Assembly: GCA_044221555.1 (NCBI GenBank)
Contig: JBGAOY010000003.1
Span: 124,001-188,000 of the forward strand
Source of the DNA: JAEUJM01 sp044221555
GTDB taxonomy: Bacteria; Actinomycetota; Acidimicrobiia; Acidimicrobiales; DATDAH01
DNA length: 64,000 nt
Reading direction: 5' to 3'
The first letter of the stretch is position 1; every line of letters starts with the position of its first letter. A model generated the notes under the pieces. That model did no database searches. It worked only from the letters and a program-made list of their open reading frames with translations, and was not told the origin of the DNA. Below are positions 24,102-32,543 of this stretch, piece after piece. The position numbers and the translations under genes were made by a program.

Positions 24102-24761
24102 GTGCGACGTGCTGGGGTGGTTTCGGTTGCTGTGATCGCGGCCGGTTACGCGGCCATGCAGTGGCTGGGCCGAACTGCGGGCTCGACGCGCGCCGAACGG
24201 GCGTCGGTGCTGCCGGGCGACGAGCTGGTGGCGGCCCCCCTGATGGTGACCAATCACGCCGTCACGGTCGACGCGCCACCTGGTGACCTGTGGCCGTGGC
24301 TGGTGCAGATGGGCTGGCACCGGGGCGGCTGGTACACGTCGCGCTGGGTGGACCGGCTGCTGTTCCCCGCCAACTCGCCCAGTGCCGACAGGATCGTTCC
24401 CGAGTGGCAGCGCCTCGCGGTCGGCGACTGGGTGCCCGACGGGGCTCCCGAGACCGAATGTGGCTTCGTCGTCGACCGCCTGATGCCGGCCGAACACCTC
24501 GTGCTGCACTCCACCCAGCACCTGCCACCCGACTTCCGGGACCGGTTCGGCGCCTGGATCGACTGGAGCTGGGCCTTCGTGCTGCGCGACCTGGGCGACG
24601 GGCACACCCGCTTCCTGTTCCGGACGCGCGCCCGCGTGGGGCCGCCGTGGCTGGCCGTGGCCTACTGGGCGCTGTTGGTCCCGGCGGACTTCGTCATGTC
24701 CCGCCAGATGCTCCGCGGCCTGCGTCGCCGGGCCGAGGCCGGCCACGCGGCCGGGCGGTGA
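24102..24761 (+). CDS. SRPBCC-like protein with N-terminal hydrophobic segment
   Basis: 219 residues. An N-terminal hydrophobic stretch (VVSVAVIAAGYAAMQWLG) may anchor it. VTVDAPPGDLWPWLVQMGWHRGGWYT (about 52-77) looks like the first strand and helices of a START/SRPBCC fold, and WSWAFVLRDLGDGHTRFLFRTRA is a later beta pair. A second hydrophobic segment (LAVAYWALLVPADFVM) near the C-terminus suggests membrane association. Similar proteins occur widely in actinobacteria without assigned function. It starts from a leaderless GTG. Confidence 0.75.
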   Translation: MRRAGVVSVAVIAAGYAAMQWLGRTAGSTRAERASVLPGDELVAAPLMVTNHAVTVDAPPGDLWPWLVQMGWHRGGWYTSRWVDRLLFPANSPSADRIVPEWQRLAVGDWVPDGAPETECGFVVDRLMPAEHLVLHSTQHLPPDFRDRFGAWIDWSWAFVLRDLGDGHTRFLFRTRARVGPPWLAVAYWALLVPADFVMSRQMLRGLRRRAEAGHAAGR

Positions 24762-24908
24762 CCGCCACCCCGGAGCCGGCCCCGGCGGGGGAAGCCCTGG
24801 GGACCTGACCGGCAAACGGACCTTCGCCCCTGTTCGAGAGCGTGCCGCGGGTTCACCATGGGGGTGCACGCCGGGACGACTGGGACTCCCGGAGAGGAGG
24901 TCGTGGCG

Positions 24909-27680
24909 ATGCGGCAGCGTCGGATGCGCCGGATCCTCGAGGTCGGCGCCCTCGCCCTGCTGTCGCTGCTGCTGGTGGCACCCGCCACGGTCCACGACCG
25001 CCGCGGGCTGCCCCGCGCCGAGGCCCAGGCGGCAACGGCCGACGTCGGCTACGGGTGCCCTGCCGGAACCCTCGGTGCCGTGGTCGGGGCGAGTGCCGAG
25101 CCCGACGAGGTTGCCGACGGGGCGGCGTTCACCCTCACCCTCACGGTGGCGTTGCCCGCTCCGCCTGCGGTGCCGGCCGACCGCGACGTGTGGCTGTCCT
25201 ACCGCCTGCCCCCTGAGGTGGCCGCCGTGCGAGACGTGGTCTTCCCCGCCCCGAGCGGGGTGGCGTCGACGGCCTGGTTCGCCGACGCCAGTGGCCTCAC
25301 GCTGATCCTCACACCGGGGGCCGGGTCGGGGGCCATCGCAGTGACCGCGGTGGGCGAGGTGCAACTGCGGGCGGGTGTGGCGCCGGCCACCCTCACCTTC
25401 TCGGCACCCGACCGCCTGGTGCTGGTGGCGCCACCGGGGGGTGCGCCGGCCGTGGTGTGCGGCGTCGACGGGGTGGCTCCCTCGCTGGTGAGCGTGGTCG
25501 TGTCCCAGGCGACCACGCCCACCACGGCGCCGCCGACCACCACGACGACCGTGCCGCCGACGACCAGCACGACGGCTCCCCCGACGACCACCACCACCAC
25601 GCCTCCCGATCCCGCTTCGCACGGTGACGCGCCGTCGCCGCCGGCCATCCCCCTCGACGAGGTCCCCGACCTGCCGGCCTCGCCCGACCCGTCGAGTGCG
25701 AGCCGGGTCGTCACCGCCGACCTCGACGGCGCCCGGTCGCGGCTCGACCAGGCCCGGGCCGACCTCGAGGCCTCGACCGCCGCGCTCGACGCCCTGCGCG
25801 ACCGGACAGCCCGCCTCGAGGCCCGGGAACGCCGGCTCGAGGCACGGCGGAACGAGCTCTCGGCCCAGATCGACGAGGCCTCCGTCACGTTGGCCCGCCG
25901 GGCCACCGACGCGTACATCGCGGCGGTCGACGCCTACGTCAGCCTCGCCAGCACCGGGAGCGACGTGGTGATGATGGGTGCGGTGCTCGAGGACGGGGCC
26001 GCCACCTACGACGAGTTGCTGGCCCAGCAGGCCGACGTGGTGGCCGAGCTGGGTCGGGTCGCCGCGACGCGGGCCCGAGGCCAGGACGACGTCGACGGTG
26101 CCGCGGCCGATACCCGCGAACTCCGCTCGCGGGTGGACGACGGCCGCTACCAGCTGGTCACCTTCGAGAACGGCGGCGACCTGGCGGTGAGCGGCTTCCG
26201 GTTCCCGGTGGGCGGGACGCACGACTACACCGACACCTGGGGTGCGCCGCGGTCGGGTGGGCGGCGACACCAGGGCACCGACGTGTTCGCCGCCGAGGGC
26301 ACCCCCCTGGTCGCGGTGGAGCGCGGTGTGCTGGCCCGCGTGGGCACCGACGACCTGGGCGGCATCAAGCTGTGGCTCGTCGGCGAGAGCGGCACGCAGT
26401 ACTACTACGCCCACCTGAGCGGCTACGCCGACGGGGTGGCCGACGGGCTGGTGGTGGGCGCCGGTCAGGTGATCGGCTACGTGGGCCACACGGGCAACGC
26501 CCGCACCACGCCGCCGCACCTGCACTTCGAGGTGCACCCGGCCGGCGGCGACGCCATCGACAGCTACCCGATGCTGGTCGCGGCCGACGGGGGCGGTGGG
26601 GCGGCCGCCACCGGGGCGACCGATCACCCTGTCGAGCCTCCGCAGACGACCACCACGACCGCCAGCACGACGACGAGCACGACGGCGACGACAGCCGGCA
26701 CGGCGACCACCTCGGTGCCGGTGCCGCCGACGGGAGCGCCCACCACCGGTGCGGGCCCCGGCACGGCGACCACGTCCACCGACGGGTCGGGACCGGGCGC
26801 GACGATCGCGGCGCGACCCGCCTACGTGCGGACCTGGGGCACGTCGGGCAGCGGGGACGGTGCGCTCGACACCCCGAGCGGCGTGGCCGTCGCCGCCGAC
26901 GGCGCCGTGTACGTGGCCGACACGGGCAACGACCGCGTCGAGCGATTCGCTGCCGACGGCACGTTCGAGCACGCATGGGGCGGCCCCGGCAGCGCCGACG
27001 GCCGGTTCCACCGGCCCTCGGCCGTGGCGGTCGCCCCGTCGGGTGCGGTGTACGTGGCCGACACCGGCAACAACCGCATCCAGCAGTTCACCGCCGACGG
27101 TCGCTTCGTGCGGGCGTGGGGTGCCACCGGCGCGCGCGCCGGACGGTTCAACGAACCGTCCGGGGTGGCGGTCGGTCCCGACGGCACGGTCTATGTCGCC
27201 GACACCCTCAACAACCGCATCCAGGCATTCGGTCCCGACGGCACCTTCGTCGACCGCTGGGGCGGCTTCGGTGCGGCTCCCGGGCAGTTCGCCAACCCCC
27301 TCGGACTGACCGTCGACGGTGCCGGCGACGTCTACGTGGCCGACACGTTCAACGGACGCATCCAGCGCTTCACCGCGGAGGGTGCCCCGGTGTCCGACTG
27401 GGGCGACGGTGGTGCCGTGCGGGCGCACCGGCCCCGGTCGGTGACGATCTCCGCAGTGGGAGGGCTGGTCGTGGCCGACCGCGCCGATCGATCCGATCGG
27501 GCCATCCGCCAGTACGACGAGACCGGCGCGTTCGTCCGGGCCTGGGGCCGCCGAGGGGCAGGCCCGGGGCGGTTCGTGCATCCCGACGCCCTCGCCGCGG
27601 CGGGCCGGGGTGGCCTCTACGTGGCCGACACCGGGAACGACCGGGTGCAGCAATTCACCTGGGTGCCCGCCGGCCGGTGA
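24909..27680 (+). CDS. Exported M23 peptidase-NHL beta-propeller fusion
   Basis: 923 residues. A signal peptide (to about AEAQA, residue 41) is followed by an N-terminal beta domain, a Thr/Pro linker and a coiled coil (about residues 270-400, LDQARADLEASTAALDALRD). Next comes an M23/LytM metallopeptidase with R-H-Q-G-T-D (first zinc ligands) and H-L-H-F-E-V-H. After a second Thr-rich linker, the C-terminal ~280 residues form six or so NHL propeller blades of the type GAVYVADTGNDRVERF. M23 enzymes cut peptidoglycan cross-links or act as activators of amidases. ATG 24909 is chosen for its AGGAGG eight bases upstream. The combination is unusual; see findings. Confidence 0.85.
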   Translation: MRQRRMRRILEVGALALLSLLLVAPATVHDRRGLPRAEAQAATADVGYGCPAGTLGAVVGASAEPDEVADGAAFTLTLTVALPAPPAVPADRDVWLSYRLPPEVAAVRDVVFPAPSGVASTAWFADASGLTLILTPGAGSGAIAVTAVGEVQLRAGVAPATLTFSAPDRLVLVAPPGGAPAVVCGVDGVAPSLVSVVVSQATTPTTAPPTTTTTVPPTTSTTAPPTTTTTTPPDPASHGDAPSPPAIPLDEVPDLPASPDPSSASRVVTADLDGARSRLDQARADLEASTAALDALRDRTARLEARERRLEARRNELSAQIDEASVTLARRATDAYIAAVDAYVSLASTGSDVVMMGAVLEDGAATYDELLAQQADVVAELGRVAATRARGQDDVDGAAADTRELRSRVDDGRYQLVTFENGGDLAVSGFRFPVGGTHDYTDTWGAPRSGGRRHQGTDVFAAEGTPLVAVERGVLARVGTDDLGGIKLWLVGESGTQYYYAHLSGYADGVADGLVVGAGQVIGYVGHTGNARTTPPHLHFEVHPAGGDAIDSYPMLVAADGGGGAAATGATDHPVEPPQTTTTTASTTTSTTATTAGTATTSVPVPPTGAPTTGAGPGTATTSTDGSGPGATIAARPAYVRTWGTSGSGDGALDTPSGVAVAADGAVYVADTGNDRVERFAADGTFEHAWGGPGSADGRFHRPSAVAVAPSGAVYVADTGNNRIQQFTADGRFVRAWGATGARAGRFNEPSGVAVGPDGTVYVADTLNNRIQAFGPDGTFVDRWGGFGAAPGQFANPLGLTVDGAGDVYVADTFNGRIQRFTAEGAPVSDWGDGGAVRAHRPRSVTISAVGGLVVADRADRSDRAIRQYDETGAFVRAWGRRGAGPGRFVHPDALAAAGRGGLYVADTGNDRVQQFTWVPAGR

Positions 27681-27694
27681 TCGCCAGGATGCCA

Positions 27695-27759
27695 ACGCGG
27701 GTCGGGCACGCGGGTCGGGCACGCGGGTCGGGCACGCGGGTCGGGCACGCGGGTCGGGC
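27695..27759. repeat. Five perfect tandem copies of a 13-bp unit
   Basis: ACGCGGGTCGGGC is repeated exactly five times without a mismatch, beginning 15 bases after the stop of the M23-NHL gene. The unit length is not a multiple of three, so it is non-coding. Perfect identity suggests recent slippage. Confidence 0.92.
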
Positions 27760-27822
27760 TGTGTCCCTCGATGGCGGGTGCTCGGGGCAGTAGCGTGAAT
27801 TCGACGCGAGGGGAGGTCGGAG

Positions 27823-28299
27823 ATGTCGGGAACCGATGACGCCACCACGTACCGGGTCGAGCGATCCACCACGATCGCCGCCCCTCCGGCGGTGGTCTTC
27901 GGGCTGCTGGCCGACTTCCACCGCTGGCCCGAGTGGTCACCGTGGGAGGGGATCGACCCCACCATGACCCGCACCTACAGCGGGCCGGAGTCGGGCCTGG
28001 GTGCCACCTACGCGTGGCGGGGGAACCGCAAGGCCGGCGAGGGCCGCATGGAGATCATCGAGGCGGACGAGCCCGAGGGCCTGACCATCAAGCTGGACTT
28101 CCTGAAGCCGTTCAAGGCCCAGAACACCACCCGGTTCGCACTGGTCGCCACCGGCGACGGCACCGAGGTCACCTGGACGATGGTCGGTGCCAAGACGTTC
28201 CTGACCAAGGTGATGGGCATCTTCAAGAGCATGGACAAGATGATCGGCCCCGACTTCGAGAAGGGCCTGGCCACGCTGAAGGACGCCGCCGAAGGCTGA
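27823..28299 (+). CDS. SRPBCC family (polyketide cyclase-like) protein
   Basis: 158 residues. YRVERSTTIAAPPAVVFGLLADF followed by WPEWSPWE is the standard N-terminal signature of the polyketide cyclase/SRPBCC group. FALVATGDGTEVTWTMVG is the late beta hairpin. The fold makes a hydrophobic pocket for lipids or aromatic compounds. GAGGTCGGAG upstream of ATG 27823 serves as ribosome-binding site, and TAGCGT at 27791 could be its -10 box. It is not obviously linked to its neighbours. Confidence 0.83.
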   Translation: MSGTDDATTYRVERSTTIAAPPAVVFGLLADFHRWPEWSPWEGIDPTMTRTYSGPESGLGATYAWRGNRKAGEGRMEIIEADEPEGLTIKLDFLKPFKAQNTTRFALVATGDGTEVTWTMVGAKTFLTKVMGIFKSMDKMIGPDFEKGLATLKDAAEG

Positions 28300-28326
28300 G
28301 CCGGCGGGCCGGCGACCGGCCACCGT

Positions 28327-28332
28327 TAGCCT
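28327..28332 (+). promoter_or_regulatory. -10 box TAGCCT of a leaderless gene (chdC)
   Basis: TAGCCT ends six bases before ATG 28339 (spacer GGCGCC). Confidence 0.5.
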
Positions 28333-28338
28333 GGCGCC

Positions 28339-29022
28339 ATGATCGAACCCCTGTCCCCGTCGGTGGGCCTGGCCGTCCTCCACCTGTTCGTGAAGCCCAC
28401 GCCGGGTGCCGATGCCACCGCCGTCACCGCGGCGGTGAGGCGCGCCGAGGGCGAGGGCGACCAGGTGGTGCCGGTGGCCGTGCTCGGCCACAAGGCCGAC
28501 GCGGCGTTCATGGTGCTGGGTGACGACGTGGCGCGGCTGCGCCGCTTCCAGACCGACCTGCAGGTCGCCGGGTTGACCGTCGTCGACTCCTACGTGTCGC
28601 TCACGGAGTTGTCCGAGTACGCGCAGGGCCTCCCACCCGAGCGCAACCAGGCCCGGCTGCACCCCGTGCTGCCGCCCGAGGGCAAGCGGGCCTGGTGCTT
28701 CTACCCGATGACCAAGCGTCGCAACGTGGGGGCCAACTGGTTCACCCTGCCGTACGAGAAGCGCAAGGACCTGATGTACGAGCACGGCGCGTCCGGCCGG
28801 AAGTTCGCCGGCCGCGTGGTGCAGGTGGTCACCGGCTCGACCGGTCTCGACGACTTCGAGTGGGGCGTCACGCTGTTCGCCGAGACCCCCGACGACCTGA
28901 AAGAGGTGGTGTACACGATGCGCTTCGACGAGGCATCGGCGCTCTACGGCGAGTTCGGCGCGTTCTACACCGGCATCGTTACCACCGCCGAGGACCTGGG
29001 GTCGATCCTGGCCATCGGCTGA
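28339..29022 (+). CDS. chdC: Coproheme decarboxylase (HemQ/ChdC)
   Basis: 227 residues, the actinobacterial length of the chlorite-dismutase-like family. It catalyses the last step of the coproporphyrin-dependent haem pathway, oxidative decarboxylation of coproheme to haem b using peroxide. The catalytic Tyr is Y122 in FYPMTKRR with K126 four residues on. The proximal haem ligand is H149 in YEHGASGRKFAG. The Y-K and Y-H spacings (4 and 27) match the values I recall for the staphylococcal enzyme. The coproporphyrinogen oxidase of the same pathway is partly visible at the right end of the window. It is leaderless and monocistronic. Confidence 0.9.
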   Translation: MIEPLSPSVGLAVLHLFVKPTPGADATAVTAAVRRAEGEGDQVVPVAVLGHKADAAFMVLGDDVARLRRFQTDLQVAGLTVVDSYVSLTELSEYAQGLPPERNQARLHPVLPPEGKRAWCFYPMTKRRNVGANWFTLPYEKRKDLMYEHGASGRKFAGRVVQVVTGSTGLDDFEWGVTLFAETPDDLKEVVYTMRFDEASALYGEFGAFYTGIVTTAEDLGSILAIG

Positions 29023-29071
29023 TCTCCTCTGAACATCGGCGCTGTTGGTCACTTGCAGCCGCACGATTGGC

Positions 29072-29077
29072 TACTGT
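29072..29077 (+). promoter_or_regulatory. Candidate -10 box TACTGT upstream of the liv operon
   Basis: TACTGT lies 63 bases before GTG 29141 and would give a leader of about 57 bases containing the ribosome-binding site GGGGAGAG. No good -35 box is at the standard distance. Confidence 0.35.
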
Positions 29078-29140
29078 GCCGCCGGCGGGCAGCGCGTCCT
29101 CGAGTGAGGGCATGTCGGGCCGCAAGGGGAGAGACGACAC

Positions 29141-30469
29141 GTGCGCAAGCTGACCCTCATCGTGCTCGCCGTCGCCTTGGGCGGATCGGTGCTCTTGTCG
29201 GGCGGGCTGGCCGGGGCACAGACCGGCACCACCCAGGCCGGGACGGATCAGAGCGGCACCGGTGGCGCCACGACCACGACCGCGGGTGTCGCCGTCGGCG
29301 TCCGGGGCGTCATCAAGAACGGTCAGGATCCCGTCGAGGGCGTGACGATCACGGTGAAGGACGCCTCGGGCCAGGTGGTCGGCGAGGCCACCACCGACGC
29401 CGACGGCGTCTACGACATCCCGCTGCCCGAGCCCGGCGACTACAGCGCCACCCTCGACCCCGCCACGCTCCCTGACGGCGTCGACCTGCGCAACCCGGAT
29501 CGGGCCACGCTCGAGTTCACCCTGTTCCCGGCGCAGACCCGCCCGCTCCTCTATCCGCTGGGTGAGGCCGAGAACAAGCCCGTCAGCGGGCTGCACAAGT
29601 TCGCCCAGTTGCTGGTCGAGGGCATCAAGTTCGGCCTCGTGATCGCCATGGGCGCCATCGGCCTGTCGCTCATCTTCGGCACCACCGGGCTCACCAACTT
29701 CTCCCACGGCGAGATGGTCACCTTCGGCGCGATGGTGGCGTGGTTCATCAACGTCCGCCTCGGCATGCCGCTGATCCCCGCCGCGATCCTGGCGGTGCTC
29801 ATCGGCGCCGCGGCCGGCGCGCTCTACGACTTCGCCTTCTGGCGACGGCTCCGACACCGGGGCACCGGCCTCGTGGCCATGCTGGTGATCTCGATCGGCA
29901 TGTCGCTGATGTTCCGCTACATGTTCCTCTACACCTTCGGCGGTCGCACCCGGCCCTACGGCGACTACGCGGTGCAGAAGGGCATCGACATCGGCCCGGT
30001 GTCGATCGCCGCCAAGGACATCGTCTCGATCGTCCTGTCGGTGATCGTGCTGATCGGCGTGGGCCTGCTCCTCCAGCGCACCAAGATCGGCAAGGCCATG
30101 CGGGCCGTGGCCGACAACAAGGACCTGGCGGCGTCGTCGGGCATCGACGTCGACCGGGTGATCCTGTTCGTCTGGGCCGCCGGTGGGGGCCTGGCCGCGT
30201 TCGGCGGCGTGCTGTTCGGGGTCACCGAGCAGGTGAGCTTCCAGATGGGCTTCCGGCTGCTGCTGCTGATGTTCGCCGGGGTAACCCTGGGCGGCCTCGG
30301 CACGGCGTACGGCGCGCTGGTGGGCAGCCTGATCGTCGGCATCTTCGTCCAGGTGTCCACGCTATGGGTGCCGACGGAGCTCAAGAACGTGGGGGCCCTC
30401 GTGACCCTGATCCTCATCTTGTTGTTCCGGCCGCAGGGCATCCTCGGCCAGGCCGAGCGGGTCGGTTGA
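29141..30469 (+). CDS. livH: LivH-type ABC permease with fused N-terminal surface domain
   Basis: 442 residues, against about 300 for typical LivH. Residues 1-26 form a signal peptide ending AGAQ and a Thr-rich linker follows. Residues ~50-125 are a carboxypeptidase-regulatory/CnaB-like beta sandwich (VRGVIKNGQDPVEGVTITVKD, then DADGVYDIPLPEPGDY). The LivH membrane domain runs from about residue 145 (GLVIAMGAIGLSLIFGTTGLTNFSHGEMV) to the C-terminus, with the EAA-like loop GKAMRAVADNKDLAASSGID. It forms the branched-chain amino-acid-type import channel with LivM. It is the first gene of livHMGF. Confidence 0.88.
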   Translation: MRKLTLIVLAVALGGSVLLSGGLAGAQTGTTQAGTDQSGTGGATTTTAGVAVGVRGVIKNGQDPVEGVTITVKDASGQVVGEATTDADGVYDIPLPEPGDYSATLDPATLPDGVDLRNPDRATLEFTLFPAQTRPLLYPLGEAENKPVSGLHKFAQLLVEGIKFGLVIAMGAIGLSLIFGTTGLTNFSHGEMVTFGAMVAWFINVRLGMPLIPAAILAVLIGAAAGALYDFAFWRRLRHRGTGLVAMLVISIGMSLMFRYMFLYTFGGRTRPYGDYAVQKGIDIGPVSIAAKDIVSIVLSVIVLIGVGLLLQRTKIGKAMRAVADNKDLAASSGIDVDRVILFVWAAGGGLAAFGGVLFGVTEQVSFQMGFRLLLLMFAGVTLGGLGTAYGALVGSLIVGIFVQVSTLWVPTELKNVGALVTLILILLFRPQGILGQAERVG

Positions 30470-30481
30470 GGGGGGAGGGCC

Positions 30482-31471
30482 ATGGACTGGAAAGGCATCT
30501 TCGAGAACAGCGCGTCGGCCGCGGTGGGCGTCGACGCGGTCATCTACGCACTGGCGGCGGTGGGCCTCAACGTGCAGTTCGGCTACACGGGCCTGTTGAA
30601 CTTCGGCCAGGTGGGCTTCGCGGCCATGGGCGCGTACGGCATCGCCATCAGCGTCACCTACCTCGGCTGGTCGATGTGGGCCGGGGTGGCGGTGGGCCTC
30701 ACCGCCTCGGTGGTGCTCGCGCTGATCCTCGGGTTCCCGACGCTGCGCCTACGGGCGGACTACCTGGCCATCGTCACCATCGCGGCCAGCGAGATCATCC
30801 GCCTCCTGGCCCGGTCGGTGAGCCTCAACGAGTACACCGGGGGCAGCGGCGGCCTGCAGGCGTTCACCGACGACTTCTACAGCCTCAACCCCTACAGTGC
30901 CGGACGACACGGCTTCGGCCCCGTGCAATTGAGTGCCAACGACCTGTGGCTCGTCACCGTGGGGTGGGCGCTGGTGCTGTTGATGACACTGCTGGTCTGG
31001 ACCCTGATGCGCAGCCCGTGGGGCCGGGTGCTCAAGGCCATCCGCGAGGACGAGGACGCGGCGCGCAGCCTGGGCAAGAACGCCTACTGGTACAAGATGC
31101 AGAGCCTCATCCTGGGAGGCCTCATGGGCACCCTGGCGGGCTTCGCCTTCGCCATCGCCAAGACCTCGGTGCAGCCCGACAACTACTCCACCGCCTTCAC
31201 CTTCTTCGCCTACGCCGCCCTCATCCTGGGCGGGGCGGCCAGCACGTGGGGCCCGGTGGTCGGGGCGATCATGTTCTGGTTCCTGATCGCCTTCACCGAC
31301 AGCCTGCTCCGGCAACTGGTCTCTAACGACCTGCTGCCCGACGCCGTGATCAGCGGCACCCAGGTGGGCCAGGTGCGATTCATGATGGTGGGCATCGGGC
31401 TCGTCTTGTTGATGGTCTTCCGGCCCCAGGGCGTGTTCGGCAACAAGCGGGAGCTGGCCCTCGATGAGTAG
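30482..31471 (+). CDS. livM: LivM-type branched-chain amino-acid ABC permease
   Basis: 329 residues with about nine hydrophobic segments. VGLNVQFGYTGLLNFGQVGFAAMGAYG near the N-terminus and WGRVLKAIREDEDAARSLGKNAY (the cytoplasmic loop contacting the ATPases) identify the LivM family. It pairs with LivH. ATG 30482 follows a purine-rich GGGGGGAGG ribosome-binding site 12 bases after the livH stop. Its last codons overlap the start of livG (ATG 31464). Confidence 0.9.
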   Translation: MDWKGIFENSASAAVGVDAVIYALAAVGLNVQFGYTGLLNFGQVGFAAMGAYGIAISVTYLGWSMWAGVAVGLTASVVLALILGFPTLRLRADYLAIVTIAASEIIRLLARSVSLNEYTGGSGGLQAFTDDFYSLNPYSAGRHGFGPVQLSANDLWLVTVGWALVLLMTLLVWTLMRSPWGRVLKAIREDEDAARSLGKNAYWYKMQSLILGGLMGTLAGFAFAIAKTSVQPDNYSTAFTFFAYAALILGGAASTWGPVVGAIMFWFLIAFTDSLLRQLVSNDLLPDAVISGTQVGQVRFMMVGIGLVLLMVFRPQGVFGNKRELALDE

Positions 31472-32543
31472 CGATCCTGACGGCCCGGAGCTGCCGCCGA
31501 TCTCGGAGCCCTCCGACACGGCGGGTGAGACCGCGTCCAGGTGGGGGCGGCGGGGTGGTGCCGCCGCCGACGCCAAGGCCGACCCGCCCCGCACGCCGGC
31601 CGACGACTACGACACCGTCGCCGACGCGGCCACGGTCGCGGCCCAGCTGAAGGACGTCGCTCCGGAGGCAGGGGTGGCCAAGCCCGACCCGATCCTCATC
31701 GCCGACAACATGACCCGGCGCTTCGGGGGGCTCCAGGCCGTCGACGTCGACCACCTCGAGATCCAGCGGGGGTCGATCACCGCGTTGATCGGCCCCAACG
31801 GCGCCGGGAAGACCACGTTCTTCAACTGCCTCACCGGCTTCGGCGACCCCGACTCGGGCACCTGGAGCTTCGATGGTCGCCAACTCGAGAAGGCGCCCGC
31901 GCACAAGTTCCCCCAGGCGGGCATGGTGCGCACGTTCCAGCTCACCAAGGCCCTGTCACGGCTCACGGTGATGGAGAACATGAAGCTGGCCGCTCCCGAC
32001 CAGCGCGGCGAGAACTTCTTCCGGGCCCTGATCCCGGCGGTCTGGCGCCGCCAGGAGCGCGAGGTCGAGGCCCGGGCCGACGCGCTGCTCGCCCGCTTCA
32101 AGATGGACCACATGCGCAACGAGTACGCCGGCACGCTGTCGGGCGGCCAGCGGAAGCTGCTCGAGATGGCGCGGGCGCTGATGTGCAACCCCCGGATCAT
32201 CATGTTGGACGAGCCGATGGCCGGGGTGAACCCGGCGCTCACCCAGTCGCTGCTCGAGCACATCAAGGAGATGCGGGCCGATGGCGCCACCGTGCTGTTC
32301 ATCGAGCACGACATGGACGTGGTGTCGAGCATCAGCGACTGGGTGGTGGTGATGGCCGAGGGACGCATCATCTCCGAGAGCCCGCCCGACCAGGTCGGCC
32401 AGAACCAGGCCGTGGTCGACGCCTACCTCGGCGCCCATCACGACGCCCCCCTCACCCTCGAGGAGGAGGAGGCCGAGCTCGAGGCCGCCGAGGTCGCCCT
32501 CGAGCAGATCGAAGAAGAGCGCGAAGAGGAGTTGGGCCTGTGA
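31464..32543 (+). CDS. livG: LivG-type ABC ATPase with long acidic tails
   Basis: 359 residues; typical LivG has about 255. Walker A GPNGAGKTT is at about residue 110, the signature LSGGQRKLLEMARAL at about 227, and Walker B IIMLDEPMAGVNP follows. The family-specific FQLTKALSRLTVMENM is present. The extra length comes from a charged N-terminal tail of ~75 residues and a Glu-rich C-terminal helix (LEEEEAELEAAEVALEQIEEE). The gene overlaps livM by 8 bp and livF by 4 bp, so the stoichiometric subunits are made together. Confidence 0.9.
   Translation: MSSDPDGPELPPISEPSDTAGETASRWGRRGGAAADAKADPPRTPADDYDTVADAATVAAQLKDVAPEAGVAKPDPILIADNMTRRFGGLQAVDVDHLEIQRGSITALIGPNGAGKTTFFNCLTGFGDPDSGTWSFDGRQLEKAPAHKFPQAGMVRTFQLTKALSRLTVMENMKLAAPDQRGENFFRALIPAVWRRQEREVEARADALLARFKMDHMRNEYAGTLSGGQRKLLEMARALMCNPRIIMLDEPMAGVNPALTQSLLEHIKEMRADGATVLFIEHDMDVVSSISDWVVVMAEGRIISESPPDQVGQNQAVVDAYLGAHHDAPLTLEEEEAELEAAEVALEQIEEEREEELGL

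Noticed and set aside
27695..27759. The 13-bp tandem array as a CRISPR
   Set aside because: The units are contiguous with no unique spacers, and no cas genes are nearby.
24024..27974. A 1316-codon open frame on the minus strand antisense to the M23-NHL gene
   Set aside because: Very GC-rich DNA leaves long stop-free antisense frames. This one is Arg/Pro/Gly-rich with no domain, while the plus-strand frame has a signal peptide, M23 motifs and NHL repeats.
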